Origin: Carboxylicivirga sp.
GTDB lineage: Bacteria; Bacteroidota; Bacteroidia; Bacteroidales; Marinilabiliaceae
NCBI GenBank assembly: GCA_025210475.1
Contig: JAOARW010000085.1
Coordinates: forward strand, 1-64,000
Direction of reading: 5' to 3'
DNA: 64,000 nucleotides
Shown here: piece by piece, positions 1 to 9,558 of the stretch
Position numbering within the stretch: the stretch's first letter is position 1
Layout of the letters: each line of letters starts with the position of its first letter
Position numbers and translations under genes: made by a program
The notes under the pieces: model-generated
The model's database searches: none
The model's input: only the letters and a program-made list of their open reading frames with translations
What the model was told of the DNA's origin: nothing

Positions 1-86
<86 letters not shown>

Positions 87-98
87 TTTTTTTTAAAG

Positions 99-132
99 AA
101 ATCCGATATTCGTAAAGAGTATCGGATTTTTT
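99..132 (+). terminator. Intrinsic terminator after 5S rRNA
   Basis: AAATCCGATA (99-108) pairs perfectly with TATCGGATTT (120-129) across an 11-base loop and is followed by a T run to 132. A separate T8 run directly follows the 5S. This is the expected end of the rRNA operon. Confidence 0.85.
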
Positions 133-177
133 GCGTTTAAGGGAATTTGTAAATAATTTACTAGATCTTTATTTTAA

Positions 178-203
178 TTGATTCCAAATAAAAATTAACT
201 TTG
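178..203 (+). promoter_or_regulatory. Candidate promoter of the hemerythrin-regulator operon
   Basis: TAACTTTG at 196-203 matches the Bacteroidota -7 word TAnnTTTG. A TTG at 178-180 lies 15 bases upstream, slightly short of the usual 17-19 spacing. A second -7-like word, TATATTTG, sits at 312-319, but only 8 bases before the first ATG. No start-site data are available. Confidence 0.35.
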
Positions 204-326
204 CCGATAAATATTAATAAAACCGATTATTTATTGCAATTGGCATTAAGTTGACTCACTTTTTATGTTTATTCGTTAATATATCGGTATTATACCAAGT
301 TTTGAAGTAATTATATTTGATATAAG

Positions 327-1058
327 ATGCATATTACAGGCGAGATGAAAATGGTGGATGTTGTTCAACACGATATTCAATTATTAGCAGTCATACAAAG
401 ATTTGAAATTCCCTTAGGTTTTAGAGAAAGATCCGTTAAAGAAGTATGTCAGGAACATGAAGTAGACTTAGATTTCTTTTTACATGTTGTAAATATATTT
501 CACGATAAGGATTTTCTTGATTGGGAGAAGTTCAGAAACTTTCCTGTAGAGTGGATCATACGCTATCTTAAGAATGCACATCGCTGTTACGTTGATTATC
601 GTATTCCTGAGATAGAACGACAAATCCAGAATTTTGAAAAGCAGGTTGACACAAATGAGAAGAATATTGATCTACTATTAAATTTCTTTCGCAAGTACAT
701 TAAGGAGTTCAATACACACATCGAGCAGGAAGAAAACAAAGTATTTCCATATATAATTCGGCTTAATCAACTACTAAAGGATAAAACAACCAGCAATGGA
801 GGTGATTCTGTTCAGCCTTTGATGATGCAATATCATGACGATCATAATAATATTGAAGAGACCTTATTTGATCTTAAAAGCATTTTACTAAAATACCTGC
901 CGCCACCAGTTAATAATTGCCTGTATAATAATCTGATTTTTGATATTTTCAGATTGGAACGTGACTTATTAGATCACGCTGAATTGGAAGAAAAGGTGTT
1001 GTATCCAATTGTTAGGGAGATGGAAGAATTATTAACCTCGAAAGGAGATAAGTTATAA
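327..1058 (+). CDS. RIC/YtfE-type hemerythrin-domain protein
   Basis: This 243-residue protein has an N-terminal segment (about 8-60) resembling ScdA_N and a di-iron HHE domain. The ligand set known from E. coli YtfE is visible by spacing: H85, H131, E135, H170 (or H173), H217 and E221. The family is linked to repair of iron-sulfur clusters or handling of NO and O2 stress. The cysteine pair usual in ScdA_N is absent here: the segment reads IPLGFRERSVKEVC. It overlaps the next gene by one base (TAATG), so the two are co-transcribed. The start could also be the ATG at 345 or 351. The di-iron fold is fairly certain; the physiological role is inferred. Confidence 0.82.
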   Translation: MHITGEMKMVDVVQHDIQLLAVIQRFEIPLGFRERSVKEVCQEHEVDLDFFLHVVNIFHDKDFLDWEKFRNFPVEWIIRYLKNAHRCYVDYRIPEIERQIQNFEKQVDTNEKNIDLLLNFFRKYIKEFNTHIEQEENKVFPYIIRLNQLLKDKTTSNGGDSVQPLMMQYHDDHNNIEETLFDLKSILLKYLPPPVNNCLYNNLIFDIFRLERDLLDHAELEEKVLYPIVREMEELLTSKGDKL

Positions 1059-1633
1059 TGGCTAGAGTTTTAATTGCTGAATATTCACATATAATTGGCT
1101 TGGGCTTATCACACCTTATACAGAAGTTTCAGGAGGTTGAAAACGTTCGTGTGGTTAGTAATGAGGAGGATTGTTTTAAGGAGCTTCAAAACATGGATCC
1201 TCATATTTTAGTTGTGAACACTGATTTTTTAAAGCCACAAAGTATGCTTAAGTTAATGGAGTGCAAAAATAAGGATGCAGTGGTTATTCATACTTTTAAC
1301 TCATCCTTACCGATTGATGCGCCCGATAATCAATTGTCCATTTTGGATAGCAAGCCTTCATTACACAATAAAATTGAAGCATCACTTAAAAAAGTACAGC
1401 AAATCGATGTTGATCAGGAGACGGAAGAGTTAAGTCCTAGGGAAAAAGCAATTCTTAAAGAGGTTGCACTGGGGTTAACCAATAAGGAAATAGCAGAAAA
1501 AACGTATATTAGTACTCATACAGTAATTTCGCATCGGAAAAATATTACGAGGAAGCTTGGTATAAAAACTGTTTCGGGATTAACTGTTTATGCTATTTTA
1601 AACAATATCATTCACATGGAAGATATTTCCTGA
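1058..1633 (+). CDS. NarL/LuxR-type response regulator with degenerate receiver
   Basis: The protein has 191 residues. Residues 128-185 form a LuxR-type helix-turn-helix (LSPREKAIL, GLTNKEIAEKTYISTHTV), so it should bind DNA as a dimer. The N-terminal receiver-like domain lacks the canonical sites: the acidic pair is replaced (AEYS at 7-10) and the phospho-acceptor position after the ILVV strand is Asn54. It probably works without classical phosphorylation. A good RBS (AAAGGAGA, 1041-1048) precedes its ATG, inside the upstream hemerythrin gene. The tight coupling suggests that the hemerythrin protein and the regulator act in one iron, NO or redox response. Confidence 0.85.
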   Translation: MARVLIAEYSHIIGLGLSHLIQKFQEVENVRVVSNEEDCFKELQNMDPHILVVNTDFLKPQSMLKLMECKNKDAVVIHTFNSSLPIDAPDNQLSILDSKPSLHNKIEASLKKVQQIDVDQETEELSPREKAILKEVALGLTNKEIAEKTYISTHTVISHRKNITRKLGIKTVSGLTVYAILNNIIHMEDIS

Positions 1634-1635
1634 AT

Positions 1636-2010
1636 ATGAGTTCGAAGCCCGTAAATATTGGACAAACAGAGTATTTTACAGAACGATTAATAGCCGGCCT
1701 TGTAGATCTAACCATTACACTTGGTTTGTCTTTATTTCCGCGAATTGGCTGGCTGTTTGGGTTGATTTATTTTTTATTTAAGGATAGTCTTCCTTTTATT
1801 AGCGGGCAAAGTTTTGGACGGCGATTATTTAACATAAAGTTGGTTAAATTAGCTGATGATCACAGTCTTGTTGGTTCACCTGATAAAGCACTCGTACGTC
1901 AAATAGTTTTCCTGATACCTTTTCTAAACCTGATTGAATTGTACCTGTTTTTCTTTATGAAAGAACGTTATGGTGCAAGATGGACGCACACCAAAGTAAT
2001 TAAAGTTTAA
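1636..2010 (+). CDS. RDD family membrane protein
   Basis: This 124-residue integral membrane protein carries RDD-family signatures: an Arg-Ala/Ile-Gly-Leu-Val-Asp start (RLIAGLVD, about 17-24) and GQSFGRRLFNIKLV in the middle. Three hydrophobic segments are visible. RDD proteins are small and often of unknown function; some act in cation exchange. It follows the regulator by 2 bases and is the last gene of this three-gene operon. It ends 28 bases from the convergent sensor kinase. Confidence 0.75.
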   Translation: MSSKPVNIGQTEYFTERLIAGLVDLTITLGLSLFPRIGWLFGLIYFLFKDSLPFISGQSFGRRLFNIKLVKLADDHSLVGSPDKALVRQIVFLIPFLNLIELYLFFFMKERYGARWTHTKVIKV

Positions 2011-2038
2011 ACACTTACTGAGCAGACCGTAAAAAACA

Positions 2039-5000
2039 CTAATTACCATCATAAATAGGTAACTGGATGTAAAAAGTAGAGCCTACATTTTCGATGGTCT
2101 CAAACCAGATTTTACCACCGCTGTTTTTTACTATGTTTTGCACTATGGCCAAACCTAAGCCCATCCCACTTGATTTGGTTGTGAAATTTGGCATAAATAT
2201 CTTGTTTTTTACTTCCTCATTCATTCCTCTACCATTATCAGAAACCATAATAATGATATTCAAATCAACCACCTTTAAGGTCGTTTTAATGATACCATCG
2301 CGATCGTTAGGAATGGATTGAACCGCATTCTTAAAGATATTATTCAATACACTGAGCATCTGGTCCGGGTCGGCAAAAATAAATCGTTTATTTTCATCAA
2401 CATCAGTGCTGAAACGAATATTGGGTTCCGATTTCTCAAACAGATTAACCGTATTGAGTATCTTCTTAACTATATCGACCTTTGAACGTTTGGCCTGTGG
2501 CATTTTGGCAAAGTCTGAAAATTCATTGGCAATGATGTGTAATTGATCGATTTGTTCAATTAATGTGGATGATACGCGCTTTAAGAATACATCAAAATCT
2601 TCCTGCTTATTGTCCCAGGCTTTCATTAAATACTGAACACTGAGTTTCATTGGTGTCAGTGGATTCTTGATTTCATGGGCAATTTGTTTGGCCATCTCCC
2701 GCCATGCCATTTCCCTTTCCGATTTGGCCAATTTCTCTGCACTCTCAGAAATTTCATCGACCATGCGGTTGTATTCTTTAACCAGGCTTCCTATTTCGTC
2801 GTTACCCTTGTAACCAATTTTTTGGTTCATTTTATCGATCCTGATTTGTGCCAGACGATCTTGAATTAAGAACAAGGGACGGGTAATGCGACGCGAAATG
2901 ATGACTGCCACACCGATGGCAAATAAAACAAATAGCAGATAGGCATTGATGACGGCTACAATAAGCGATGATATCTCCGATTTTAACTCGTTGTTACCAA
3001 CAAAATAGGGGAGATTTAAGAACGCCAATACTTCGTGCTTGTAATTGTAAATGGGCACATAGGCGGATGTAAAATGTAAATCACCAATGTATTCATCGTG
3101 AATAAACTCGGCTTTTTTCTGGTTCGTTAATTTGTGAAAAGCTTGCGGATTCATCATTTTACCAGATAAACCCTGCTGGTAAAGCTCGGGCCTTGAGGTG
3201 GCCAACAGTTGCCCATCTGTATTGTATAAATTAATATCAGAATAAAAAACATTCGAAAATTTCTGCATCAGGTATTGCAGGTAATCATGCATGCTATCGT
3301 CGAGTTTTGATTCATTCACAATCTTTTGCTCCATCTCCTGCAACACCGATTTAATGCGTTGCGAGAGCATTTGGTTGTTTTTGGCTTTAAACTGATGCAC
3401 AGAATAGAATACCGAACTGATTCCCATCACGAGCAGGATAATGACCATTAAACTAACGAACGCAATCTGAATTCGCTCCTGAATGGAGAAGTTGGATGAA
3501 GCTTTATTTTGCGTACGGGTAATGAAGAATAAGATGGCTGTTATGATGAAGAACAATAGTGCAAAAGTGGAAAAGGACATCAACAGGTAGATACGTTTGA
3601 TTTCAGGTCGGCTGAGTACTAATGTGGTTTGCTCATTCAGCTGATAAATCAAATGCACCATATTATCATCGATAATCGTATTTTTTTCTCCAACAACTTG
3701 TTCTGGCAGCGGATTATTAATAGGATAACGGTAAAAACCCAACTGTTTCACCAATTGCTTATTGATGTATTTGGCAAATGAATAATTTCGGTATATAGCA
3801 TTGTTTTGCTGTTCTTCGTGGCTTTGAAGCAGTTCAGGATAACCTAAACCGGAAAATATAGGGGTTGAATTGATATCGCAATAGAGGGTTGTTTCCATGT
3901 GAGGATTTCCCTCATGAAAGGGAATCTTGCCAAAATAGCTTATCTGGCCATTATCATTATCTAAAAAATAAAAGTGCTTGCACGAAGCCACATTTCGTCC
4001 CTGATTGGCTATTAGGGTATCAAAGTAACTGTAACAATCGGTGGTGATGTTCTCCGATTCAAGGTATAATGGCGCATTTTCCCAACATACAACTACTTCC
4101 AGGTCATAGCGTTTCCAATAGCCATAGAAATAATTCTTTTTAAGGTAATCGTTTATAACTTGTTCGTTATTCTGATTGTCGCTTACTAATTCAATCAGCT
4201 TCTCGTCGGTTGTAATTCTGTTTTCGATTTCAGAAAGGTACATTTCGGCAATGAGATCCGATTCCCTGGTGAGCTGAAACGACAGGTTTTCGACCAATAA
4301 TTCACGGTTGCTTTCTTCTTTTTCAATGTTGTAACTGTATAAAAGAAAGACTACATAAAACGATGAGACGAAAATCACCCAAATGAACGAACTGTAGGTT
4401 ATGCCATCTGTTCTGTTTCGGTGGGCTTTAAATAAGATACTTCCAATAACCAGAAAAACTATCAGGTTAATCAATAATATTGGCAGATCTAATACCAGGC
4501 AAATACCACAAACAATGATAAACGAGCCTATACTTATGAGTAACAAGGTTCCAAAATTGATGTAATCTTTGATGGTCACAATCATTCTTTCATAAATGAA
4601 TATGATGGATGTGTAACAGATACAAAGGATGCATACTTTATATAGTAAGATGTCGTTTAAATCCTCAATATTGAAAAAGATGGTTGCCTGCGATGAATTA
4701 ATAACGATTAATTCCACCAGTTTGCTAAGCGTTACAAACAGAAGCAATACAAGGATTATTCTAACTGAAATCAATAGATAAGTGACCCACTTTTTTGATT
4801 CGTTTTTTAAAAAGACAGGCGTTTTGTAATGACGATAGAAACAATAGGCGAAGGTTAGTAGAAACAAACTGCCTATCAACAAACTGCCAAGCGATGGTAG
4901 CCATTCCGAAACAGCAAAGGTGAGTGGAGAAAAGAGCGAAAGGTATTTAAACTCGGCCGGGATAGCCAAATTAATAAATAGAATATACAAGAGTACAAAG

Positions 5001-5722
5001 TAGAAGAATGTACCTCCCAGCACCCTATTGCAACTCTTTTTACGCTTATAAACTTCTAAAAGGCGAATGGGCAAAAAGCAAAGAATAGCAAAACTCAGAA
5101 GAAACAGGCAAAAAGCCGTAATACCTGTAGGAGAAATAACATCATGATTGCTGTAAGCAAGCGAAAACAAATAATTGTTGTTGATGTCGTAAATGGCATG
5201 ATCTGTGTTGTTTAAATCAAAAAAGAGCGATGGATGATGGGTGAGCGTATAATCATCTGCAAACTGGTTTTGCAAGAATTTATTTTGATACTCATATTCT
5301 TCTTTGATTAAGCTAATGCCCATCAGGGTTAGGTTGTTAATTTTTTGCTGATGGCGCAGGTACCAGCCGTTGTCGAGCTTAATTACGGCAGGCGAATCAA
5401 ATTCAATTTGCCTGATTGGCACCGTATGAGTCGACCAGGCAACTAAAGTTGAATCTTTAAATACATAATAAAAGATTTCATCCTTAACCAATGAATCCAT
5501 CGTGGCCCACATCCGACTCTCTTTCCAAAGGGATTCGTCGTGTAGGTTATTAACGGCATGAATCAGGTCGTTTTGCTGATCTTTTATTGTTTGTTGTATC
5601 GAGTAAGTATCAGCATCGTGTGAATAGTTGTGATCGAATTGTTGTTCAACTGTTTTTCCTAATGCAAATAAAACAACGGCTACGATGATATTTGTTATTA
5701 GTTTTCGTTGCAGGCCCGGCAT
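2039..5722 (-). CDS. Giant membrane sensor histidine kinase, NtrY-like
   Basis: The 1227-residue protein begins with a membrane helix (about 9-25) and a periplasmic segment, followed by a block of hydrophobic helices (about 200-470). A second extracytoplasmic domain (about 470-700) and further helices (about 720 and 780, then one near 930) precede the HAMP linker. The kinase core follows: H box with AHEIKNPLTPMK (phospho-accepting His1016), N box NNIFKNAVQ, and G boxes DNGRGM and GMGLGLAIV. This core is of the NtrY type, and the duplicated sensor half is typical of large Bacteroidota versions. No response regulator is adjacent. The ligand is unknown. Confidence 0.88.
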   Translation of the reverse strand: MPGLQRKLITNIIVAVVLFALGKTVEQQFDHNYSHDADTYSIQQTIKDQQNDLIHAVNNLHDESLWKESRMWATMDSLVKDEIFYYVFKDSTLVAWSTHTVPIRQIEFDSPAVIKLDNGWYLRHQQKINNLTLMGISLIKEEYEYQNKFLQNQFADDYTLTHHPSLFFDLNNTDHAIYDINNNYLFSLAYSNHDVISPTGITAFCLFLLSFAILCFLPIRLLEVYKRKKSCNRVLGGTFFYFVLLYILFINLAIPAEFKYLSLFSPLTFAVSEWLPSLGSLLIGSLFLLTFAYCFYRHYKTPVFLKNESKKWVTYLLISVRIILVLLLFVTLSKLVELIVINSSQATIFFNIEDLNDILLYKVCILCICYTSIIFIYERMIVTIKDYINFGTLLLISIGSFIIVCGICLVLDLPILLINLIVFLVIGSILFKAHRNRTDGITYSSFIWVIFVSSFYVVFLLYSYNIEKEESNRELLVENLSFQLTRESDLIAEMYLSEIENRITTDEKLIELVSDNQNNEQVINDYLKKNYFYGYWKRYDLEVVVCWENAPLYLESENITTDCYSYFDTLIANQGRNVASCKHFYFLDNDNGQISYFGKIPFHEGNPHMETTLYCDINSTPIFSGLGYPELLQSHEEQQNNAIYRNYSFAKYINKQLVKQLGFYRYPINNPLPEQVVGEKNTIIDDNMVHLIYQLNEQTTLVLSRPEIKRIYLLMSFSTFALLFFIITAILFFITRTQNKASSNFSIQERIQIAFVSLMVIILLVMGISSVFYSVHQFKAKNNQMLSQRIKSVLQEMEQKIVNESKLDDSMHDYLQYLMQKFSNVFYSDINLYNTDGQLLATSRPELYQQGLSGKMMNPQAFHKLTNQKKAEFIHDEYIGDLHFTSAYVPIYNYKHEVLAFLNLPYFVGNNELKSEISSLIVAVINAYLLFVLFAIGVAVIISRRITRPLFLIQDRLAQIRIDKMNQKIGYKGNDEIGSLVKEYNRMVDEISESAEKLAKSEREMAWREMAKQIAHEIKNPLTPMKLSVQYLMKAWDNKQEDFDVFLKRVSSTLIEQIDQLHIIANEFSDFAKMPQAKRSKVDIVKKILNTVNLFEKSEPNIRFSTDVDENKRFIFADPDQMLSVLNNIFKNAVQSIPNDRDGIIKTTLKVVDLNIIIMVSDNGRGMNEEVKNKIFMPNFTTKSSGMGLGLAIVQNIVKNSGGKIWFETIENVGSTFYIQLPIYDGN

Positions 5723-5769
5723 ATAATGATGTTTAACAGGTTAAAGATAGAAAAAACAGCGATATGAGC

Positions 5770-6243
5770 TTAAATGTGATGATAAGGTTCGTTCTTTAAA
5801 ATTGTCATGGCACGGTATAGTTGCTCTACAAAAATTAAACGCACCATCTGGTGTGAAAAAGTCATTTTCGACAAGCTGATTTTACCGGATGCTTTGGCGT
5901 ATACTTCATCCGAAAATCCATAAGGTCCGCCAATTACAAAAACTAATCGCTTGAGGCCTGCCAGCATTCTTTTTTCAATCATCTTCGAAAAATCAACCGA
6001 AGAATAATCTTTCCCCTTCTCATCCAGGAGAACAATAAAGTCGCCGGCCTGAAAGGATTGTAATAACAATTGTCCTTCCATGCTTTTTTGCTGACTCTGA
6101 GAAAGGTTTTTTGTTTTCTTCAAATCAGGAATTACCTTCATCTCATATGGCAGATAATGCTTCAAACGCTTCTCAAATTTTTCAATGCCTGTTTGTAAAT
6201 AGGCGTCATCTGTTTTTCCGATTACAACTAAAACTACTTTCAT
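5770..6243 (-). CDS. rlmH: 23S rRNA pseudouridine-1915 N3-methyltransferase RlmH
   Basis: This 157-residue SPOUT-class methyltransferase is full length for the family (about 155-160). It shows the hallmark SAM-binding knot FVIGGPYGFSDEVY (about 102-115) and the C-terminal block LSKMTFSHQMVR...QLYRA...YHH. RlmH methylates the pseudouridine at position 1915 in helix 69 of 23S rRNA, on assembled ribosomes. It lies 47 bases downstream of the sensor kinase start, on the same strand. Confidence 0.95.
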   Translation of the reverse strand: MKVVLVVIGKTDDAYLQTGIEKFEKRLKHYLPYEMKVIPDLKKTKNLSQSQQKSMEGQLLLQSFQAGDFIVLLDEKGKDYSSVDFSKMIEKRMLAGLKRLVFVIGGPYGFSDEVYAKASGKISLSKMTFSHQMVRLIFVEQLYRAMTILKNEPYHHI

Positions 6244-6455
6244 TCGTAAACCCCGTTATTGATTATTTGTCCTAAATTAAATTACAAAAATGCAGTTAAA
6301 TTAAGCTAAACCTCTATTTTTGTTGTAAAAGTAATGAGTGATTATTGAATTTTAGTGGAATATCGGATGTATTAGTGGAGTTTGATAGAATTTTATAAGC
6401 ATTTGAAGATTTAGGGCTTGATATTTGCACAAGTTCGGAAGACAAACTATATAGG

Positions 6456-6854
6456 ATGATACATTTAAAAAATACGATTACTGTTTTAATAGTCTTATTT
6501 ATAGGTGTTAGTGGTTTTTCTCAACAAACTGCCGCATTACCTGATGGCTTAATTATGGCCATTAAAAAAAGTGATGCCGAGGCTGTATCCAAATCATTTA
6601 ATGCACAAGTCGAATTAATTCTTCCACAAAAATCGGCGGTTTACAGTAAAAAGCAGGCCGAAATGGTGATTAAGGATTTTTTTGAGCGTAACCCGGTCAA
6701 AGAATTTAAGCTGATACACCAGGGTAAAAAAGATAAATCATCTTTTGCCATTGCCAATTACTATGCATCGAGCAACCGCTTTCGCTTTACTTTTTTAACC
6801 AAGATTAAAAGTGGTAAGATTTATATTCATCAGATTAGAATTGAGAAGCAATGA
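6456..6854 (+). CDS. DUF4783 secreted/periplasmic protein
   Basis: A 132-residue protein with a signal peptide (hydrophobic 7-19, likely cleavage after GFSQQ) and an NTF2-like fold predicted from the pattern LPDGLIMAIKKSDAEAVSKSFN...FFERNPVKEF. It matches DUF4783, a Bacteroidota family regularly found immediately before nadC, as here. It overlaps nadC by 4 bases (ATGA), so the two are coupled. The function is unknown. Confidence 0.8.
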   Translation: MIHLKNTITVLIVLFIGVSGFSQQTAALPDGLIMAIKKSDAEAVSKSFNAQVELILPQKSAVYSKKQAEMVIKDFFERNPVKEFKLIHQGKKDKSSFAIANYYASSNRFRFTFLTKIKSGKIYIHQIRIEKQ

Positions 6855-7696
6855 TTAATGAGTTAATCGATCAGTTTATCGATATTGTTATTCGTGAAGA
6901 TATAGGTGATGGGGATCACTCTTCACGTTCGTGTATTCCGGAATCGGCAGAGGGTAAGATGTACTTATTGGTGAAAGAAGATGGAATACTGGCCGGTGTT
7001 GAAATTGCAAAAAAGATATTTGCAAAAATAGATGCGGCCATTAAACTCGATGTATTGATAGAGGATGGAACAGCCGTAAGTGTTGGAGATATTGTGATGA
7101 ACGTGAGTGGTCGTGTTTGGTCATTACTGCAGGCAGAGCGACTGGTATTGAATGTGATGCAGCGCATGAGTGGAATCGCCACGCGAACAGCGGAATATGT
7201 TGCCCGATTGGAAGGCACTAACACACGGGTGTTGGATACCCGAAAAACTACTCCGGCCATGCGGTACCTGGAAAAAGAAGCTGTGCGATTGGGGGGTGGC
7301 GTAAATCACCGGATGGGATTGTACGATATGGTTATGCTTAAGGACAATCATATTGATTTTGCCGGCGGAATTGAGAAAGCTGTCAAACAAGTTCAGGATT
7401 ACCTGAAAGCCAATGATAAAGATTTAAAAATTGAGGTTGAAGTTCGTGACTGGACCGAATTGGAAGAAGTGATTCGTGTCGGCGGAATTCATCGTATTAT
7501 GCTGGACAATTTTTCGGTTGAAGAAACCCGGAAAGCTGTTAAGTTTATTGATGGTCGTTACGAAACAGAATCGTCGGGCGGTATTACCATCGATACCCTG
7601 AGAGGCTATGCCGAATGTGGTGTTGATTATATTTCGGTGGGTGCTTTAACGCATCATATTAAAAGTCTTGATTTAAGTTTAAAAGCAATGGATTAA
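6851..7696 (+). CDS. nadC: Nicotinate-nucleotide pyrophosphorylase (carboxylating)
   Basis: This 281-residue enzyme is full length. NadC converts quinolinate and PRPP to nicotinate mononucleotide, CO2 and PPi in de novo NAD synthesis. Visible signatures are DTRKTTPAMR, GGGVNHRMGLYDMVMLKDNH, the EVEVRD strand and the C-terminal SVGALTHH phosphate loop. It overlaps the upstream DUF4783 gene. A bidirectional hairpin follows at 7733-7772. nadA and nadB are not in the window. Confidence 0.96.
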   Translation: MINELIDQFIDIVIREDIGDGDHSSRSCIPESAEGKMYLLVKEDGILAGVEIAKKIFAKIDAAIKLDVLIEDGTAVSVGDIVMNVSGRVWSLLQAERLVLNVMQRMSGIATRTAEYVARLEGTNTRVLDTRKTTPAMRYLEKEAVRLGGGVNHRMGLYDMVMLKDNHIDFAGGIEKAVKQVQDYLKANDKDLKIEVEVRDWTELEEVIRVGGIHRIMLDNFSVEETRKAVKFIDGRYETESSGGITIDTLRGYAECGVDYISVGALTHHIKSLDLSLKAMD

Positions 7697-7732
7697 AATT
7701 AAGACACTAGATACAAGACTTAAGATATAAAG

Positions 7733-7774
7733 AAAGCCTTCAATTGTTATAGAAACACATTGAAGGCTTTTTAT
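7733..7774. terminator. Bidirectional terminator between nadC and transglutaminase gene
   Basis: AAAGCCTTCAAT (7733-7744) pairs with ATTGAAGGCTTT (7759-7770), a perfect 12-bp stem with a 14-base loop. A/T-rich flanks on both sides allow use by both convergent genes. Confidence 0.85.
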
Positions 7775-7780
7775 ATTTTT

Positions 7781-7811
7781 GACCTAACAGGTTTCTAAAA
7801 CCTGTCAGGTC
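7781..7811. repeat. 31-base hairpin of the ACCTGACAGGT type
   Basis: Arms 7781-7794 and 7798-7811 (GACCTaACAGGTTT and AAACCTGTcAGGTC) pair over 14 positions with one mismatch and a 3-base loop. It lies just after the terminator hairpin, in the same convergent gap. It could be a second terminator or a mobile short palindrome. Only one copy is seen in this window. Confidence 0.6.
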
Positions 7812-7833
7812 TTGATGTTAACTAGATACCGGA

Positions 7834-9024
7834 CTATTTATAATATAGTTTTAATGTTTGAGGCTCATCTTCAATTTTAAGTTTGATAGACTTCAACTGA
7901 CCCGATTCGCCTGTGTAATTAAAACTGTATTCTTTATTTTTAGGCAAAACAAACTCAAGAACATCATTCATATCTTGCGTTGGCCCGGCAGTGCGACCAC
8001 CACCAATCTGGTCATTTCCGTTAAACACATCAACATTTACAGCCACACGGTCATCTCCCTGGAAAGTACAAACATTATCTTTAAACATCATGACCTTAAC
8101 ATTGACATGCGTTTCGGCAATTTTCTTCGCAGCTTCAGCTTCTTCATAAATGCTAATGTAGCGTTCCGACACATTTTCGGCATGCACATATTTGATGTCA
8201 AAATCCCATACCAGAGGAAAGTGCGTGCCTGTTGGTTTCCACGAGCTGGCATAAATAGCATGTCGTGGATTATCAGGGATTGCTTTTCCGGCATCGGCCA
8301 GGAACCAGCTTTTATTTAATCCACTTGGATAATACTCGGTGAAGTACCATTGGCCATCAATCCATACCTCATTCCAGTTATGGTTACCACGTTTATCGTG
8401 CCAGTTAGGTGTACCTCCAATGCGCGAAGGAATACCAACGGCGCGGAAAGCGTCGGTTAATAATATGGAAAGTCCGGTACACGAAGCCATGTTTTGTTCC
8501 ATTGATTCGTATGGACTCTGATCGGGCTTTTTACGCTTGGTGTTGTAATCTACAATTAACTCATCGCGAATATTCTTATTAACTGAATCGATGGCTTCGG
8601 TGATGGTTTTACAGTCTTTTACATATTTCGAGAAACGCTCGTAGAAGTCTTTACGCCAGTTGTCGCGACGCTCATTAAGGCTGGCATAAGGTAATACATC
8701 GTTGAAAAAGATGGAGTCGGGAATGGCTTTTGCCCATTCAAATTGATCGCGTGCCATAAACGCATAGTCGGTATTTTCGAGAATGAAATCAGCACTAAGC
8801 GATTTTAAATCCCGTTCGGGCATATAGGCGATTAGGAAAGCAACCGCTTCTTTTTGATGAGCTGGTGCCGACTCAAGTGCTTTGTTTATTTCCGGGGCAT
8901 TTTCGCCCGCAGTTGCAATGGCTTTATCCAGTAATTGATGGTACTGCTTCGGAATATTGGGATACTTTGAACAAGCCGTAAGTCCGATGAAAATGGCAAG
9001 AATTAATAATGAATTTTTCAGCAT
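7834..9024 (-). CDS. Transglutaminase-like lipoprotein
   Basis: This 396-residue lipoprotein has the lipobox LTAC (Cys18) after a hydrophobic signal. A transglutaminase-like core sits at about 170-235: Cys182 in MASCTGLS, His215 in NHNWNEVW, and a third acidic position (Glu230 in WYFTEYY) where Asp is usual. Such proteins are cysteine protease-like hydrolases or amidases at the cell envelope. The C-terminal 100 residues look like a beta-sandwich. It stands alone on the minus strand, and its physiological substrate cannot be read from context. Confidence 0.82.
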   Translation of the reverse strand: MLKNSLLILAIFIGLTACSKYPNIPKQYHQLLDKAIATAGENAPEINKALESAPAHQKEAVAFLIAYMPERDLKSLSADFILENTDYAFMARDQFEWAKAIPDSIFFNDVLPYASLNERRDNWRKDFYERFSKYVKDCKTITEAIDSVNKNIRDELIVDYNTKRKKPDQSPYESMEQNMASCTGLSILLTDAFRAVGIPSRIGGTPNWHDKRGNHNWNEVWIDGQWYFTEYYPSGLNKSWFLADAGKAIPDNPRHAIYASSWKPTGTHFPLVWDFDIKYVHAENVSERYISIYEEAEAAKKIAETHVNVKVMMFKDNVCTFQGDDRVAVNVDVFNGNDQIGGGRTAGPTQDMNDVLEFVLPKNKEYSFNYTGESGQLKSIKLKIEDEPQTLKLYYK

Positions 9025-9255
9025 AATCGTATTATTTTTTTAATAATCTGAGTTGTAAAAATTTAAATCGAACTCAGGTTAATACCAAAAACTACACATA
9101 TAAATGTAGTATCGTATTTGGTAAAGCAAAAATACAAAACACCTAATGCGAAGGTGGTCATTCATGTTCAGAAATGTGGAAATACGGTTGTAAGTTTTGA
9201 ACTTTAGATATTGTCGAACATTACTGTACTAACAATTGGGGCACTATATTAATTA

Positions 9256-9299
9256 AGTCCGAAGTCCAAAATTCAAAGTCCGAAGTCCGAAGTCCGGAG
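9256..9299. repeat. AGTCCGAAG direct-repeat cluster
   Basis: The word AAGTCCGAAGTCC or its variants occur about five times in 44 bases, spaced by 7-14 bases. The same words recur at 45775-45822. It is non-coding and low in complexity, and appears to be part of a dispersed mosaic repeat family in this genome. Confidence 0.7.
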
Positions 9300-9488
9300 C
9301 AAATTATGCGCCTTGCGCAATTTGATATTTCTAACACCTTAACTCCCTTCAACTGGGCTCAGGGAGCAACCCTTGGCCGATTGCTATTAGCTATCAGCTT
9401 GTTTTTACTCCTTATCCCGCTTACGGTTTTAGTCTCGATACTTGATACTTATGTCTCAATACTAATTTAGAACCTTGCGGTTGAGCTA

Positions 9489-9526
9489 ATAAAAAAAAGG
9501 GATAAACTGCTTTAGTTTAACCCTTT
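9489..9526 (-). terminator. Terminator of the ABC-F gene
   Basis: AAAGGGATAAACT (9496-9508) pairs with AGTTTAACCCTTT (9514-9526), with one mismatch and a 5-base loop. The A8 run on the left gives the U tract on the minus-strand transcript. It lies 32 bases past the ABC-F stop codon. Confidence 0.8.
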
Positions 9527-9558
9527 CCCTTTGTGTAGTATATTGGTTTGTTGTGTGC

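Larger units (their letters stand above)
9025..9558. other. Intergenic region with short repeats, no gene seen
   Basis: The gap lies between two minus-strand genes. It holds a -7-like word for the transglutaminase gene (CAAAAATA, 9127-9134, minus sense), a cluster of agtccgaag words (9256-9299), a run of tcgatacttgatactt-like words (9430-9460), and the terminator at 9489-9526. I see no open frame of convincing composition. Confidence 0.6.
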
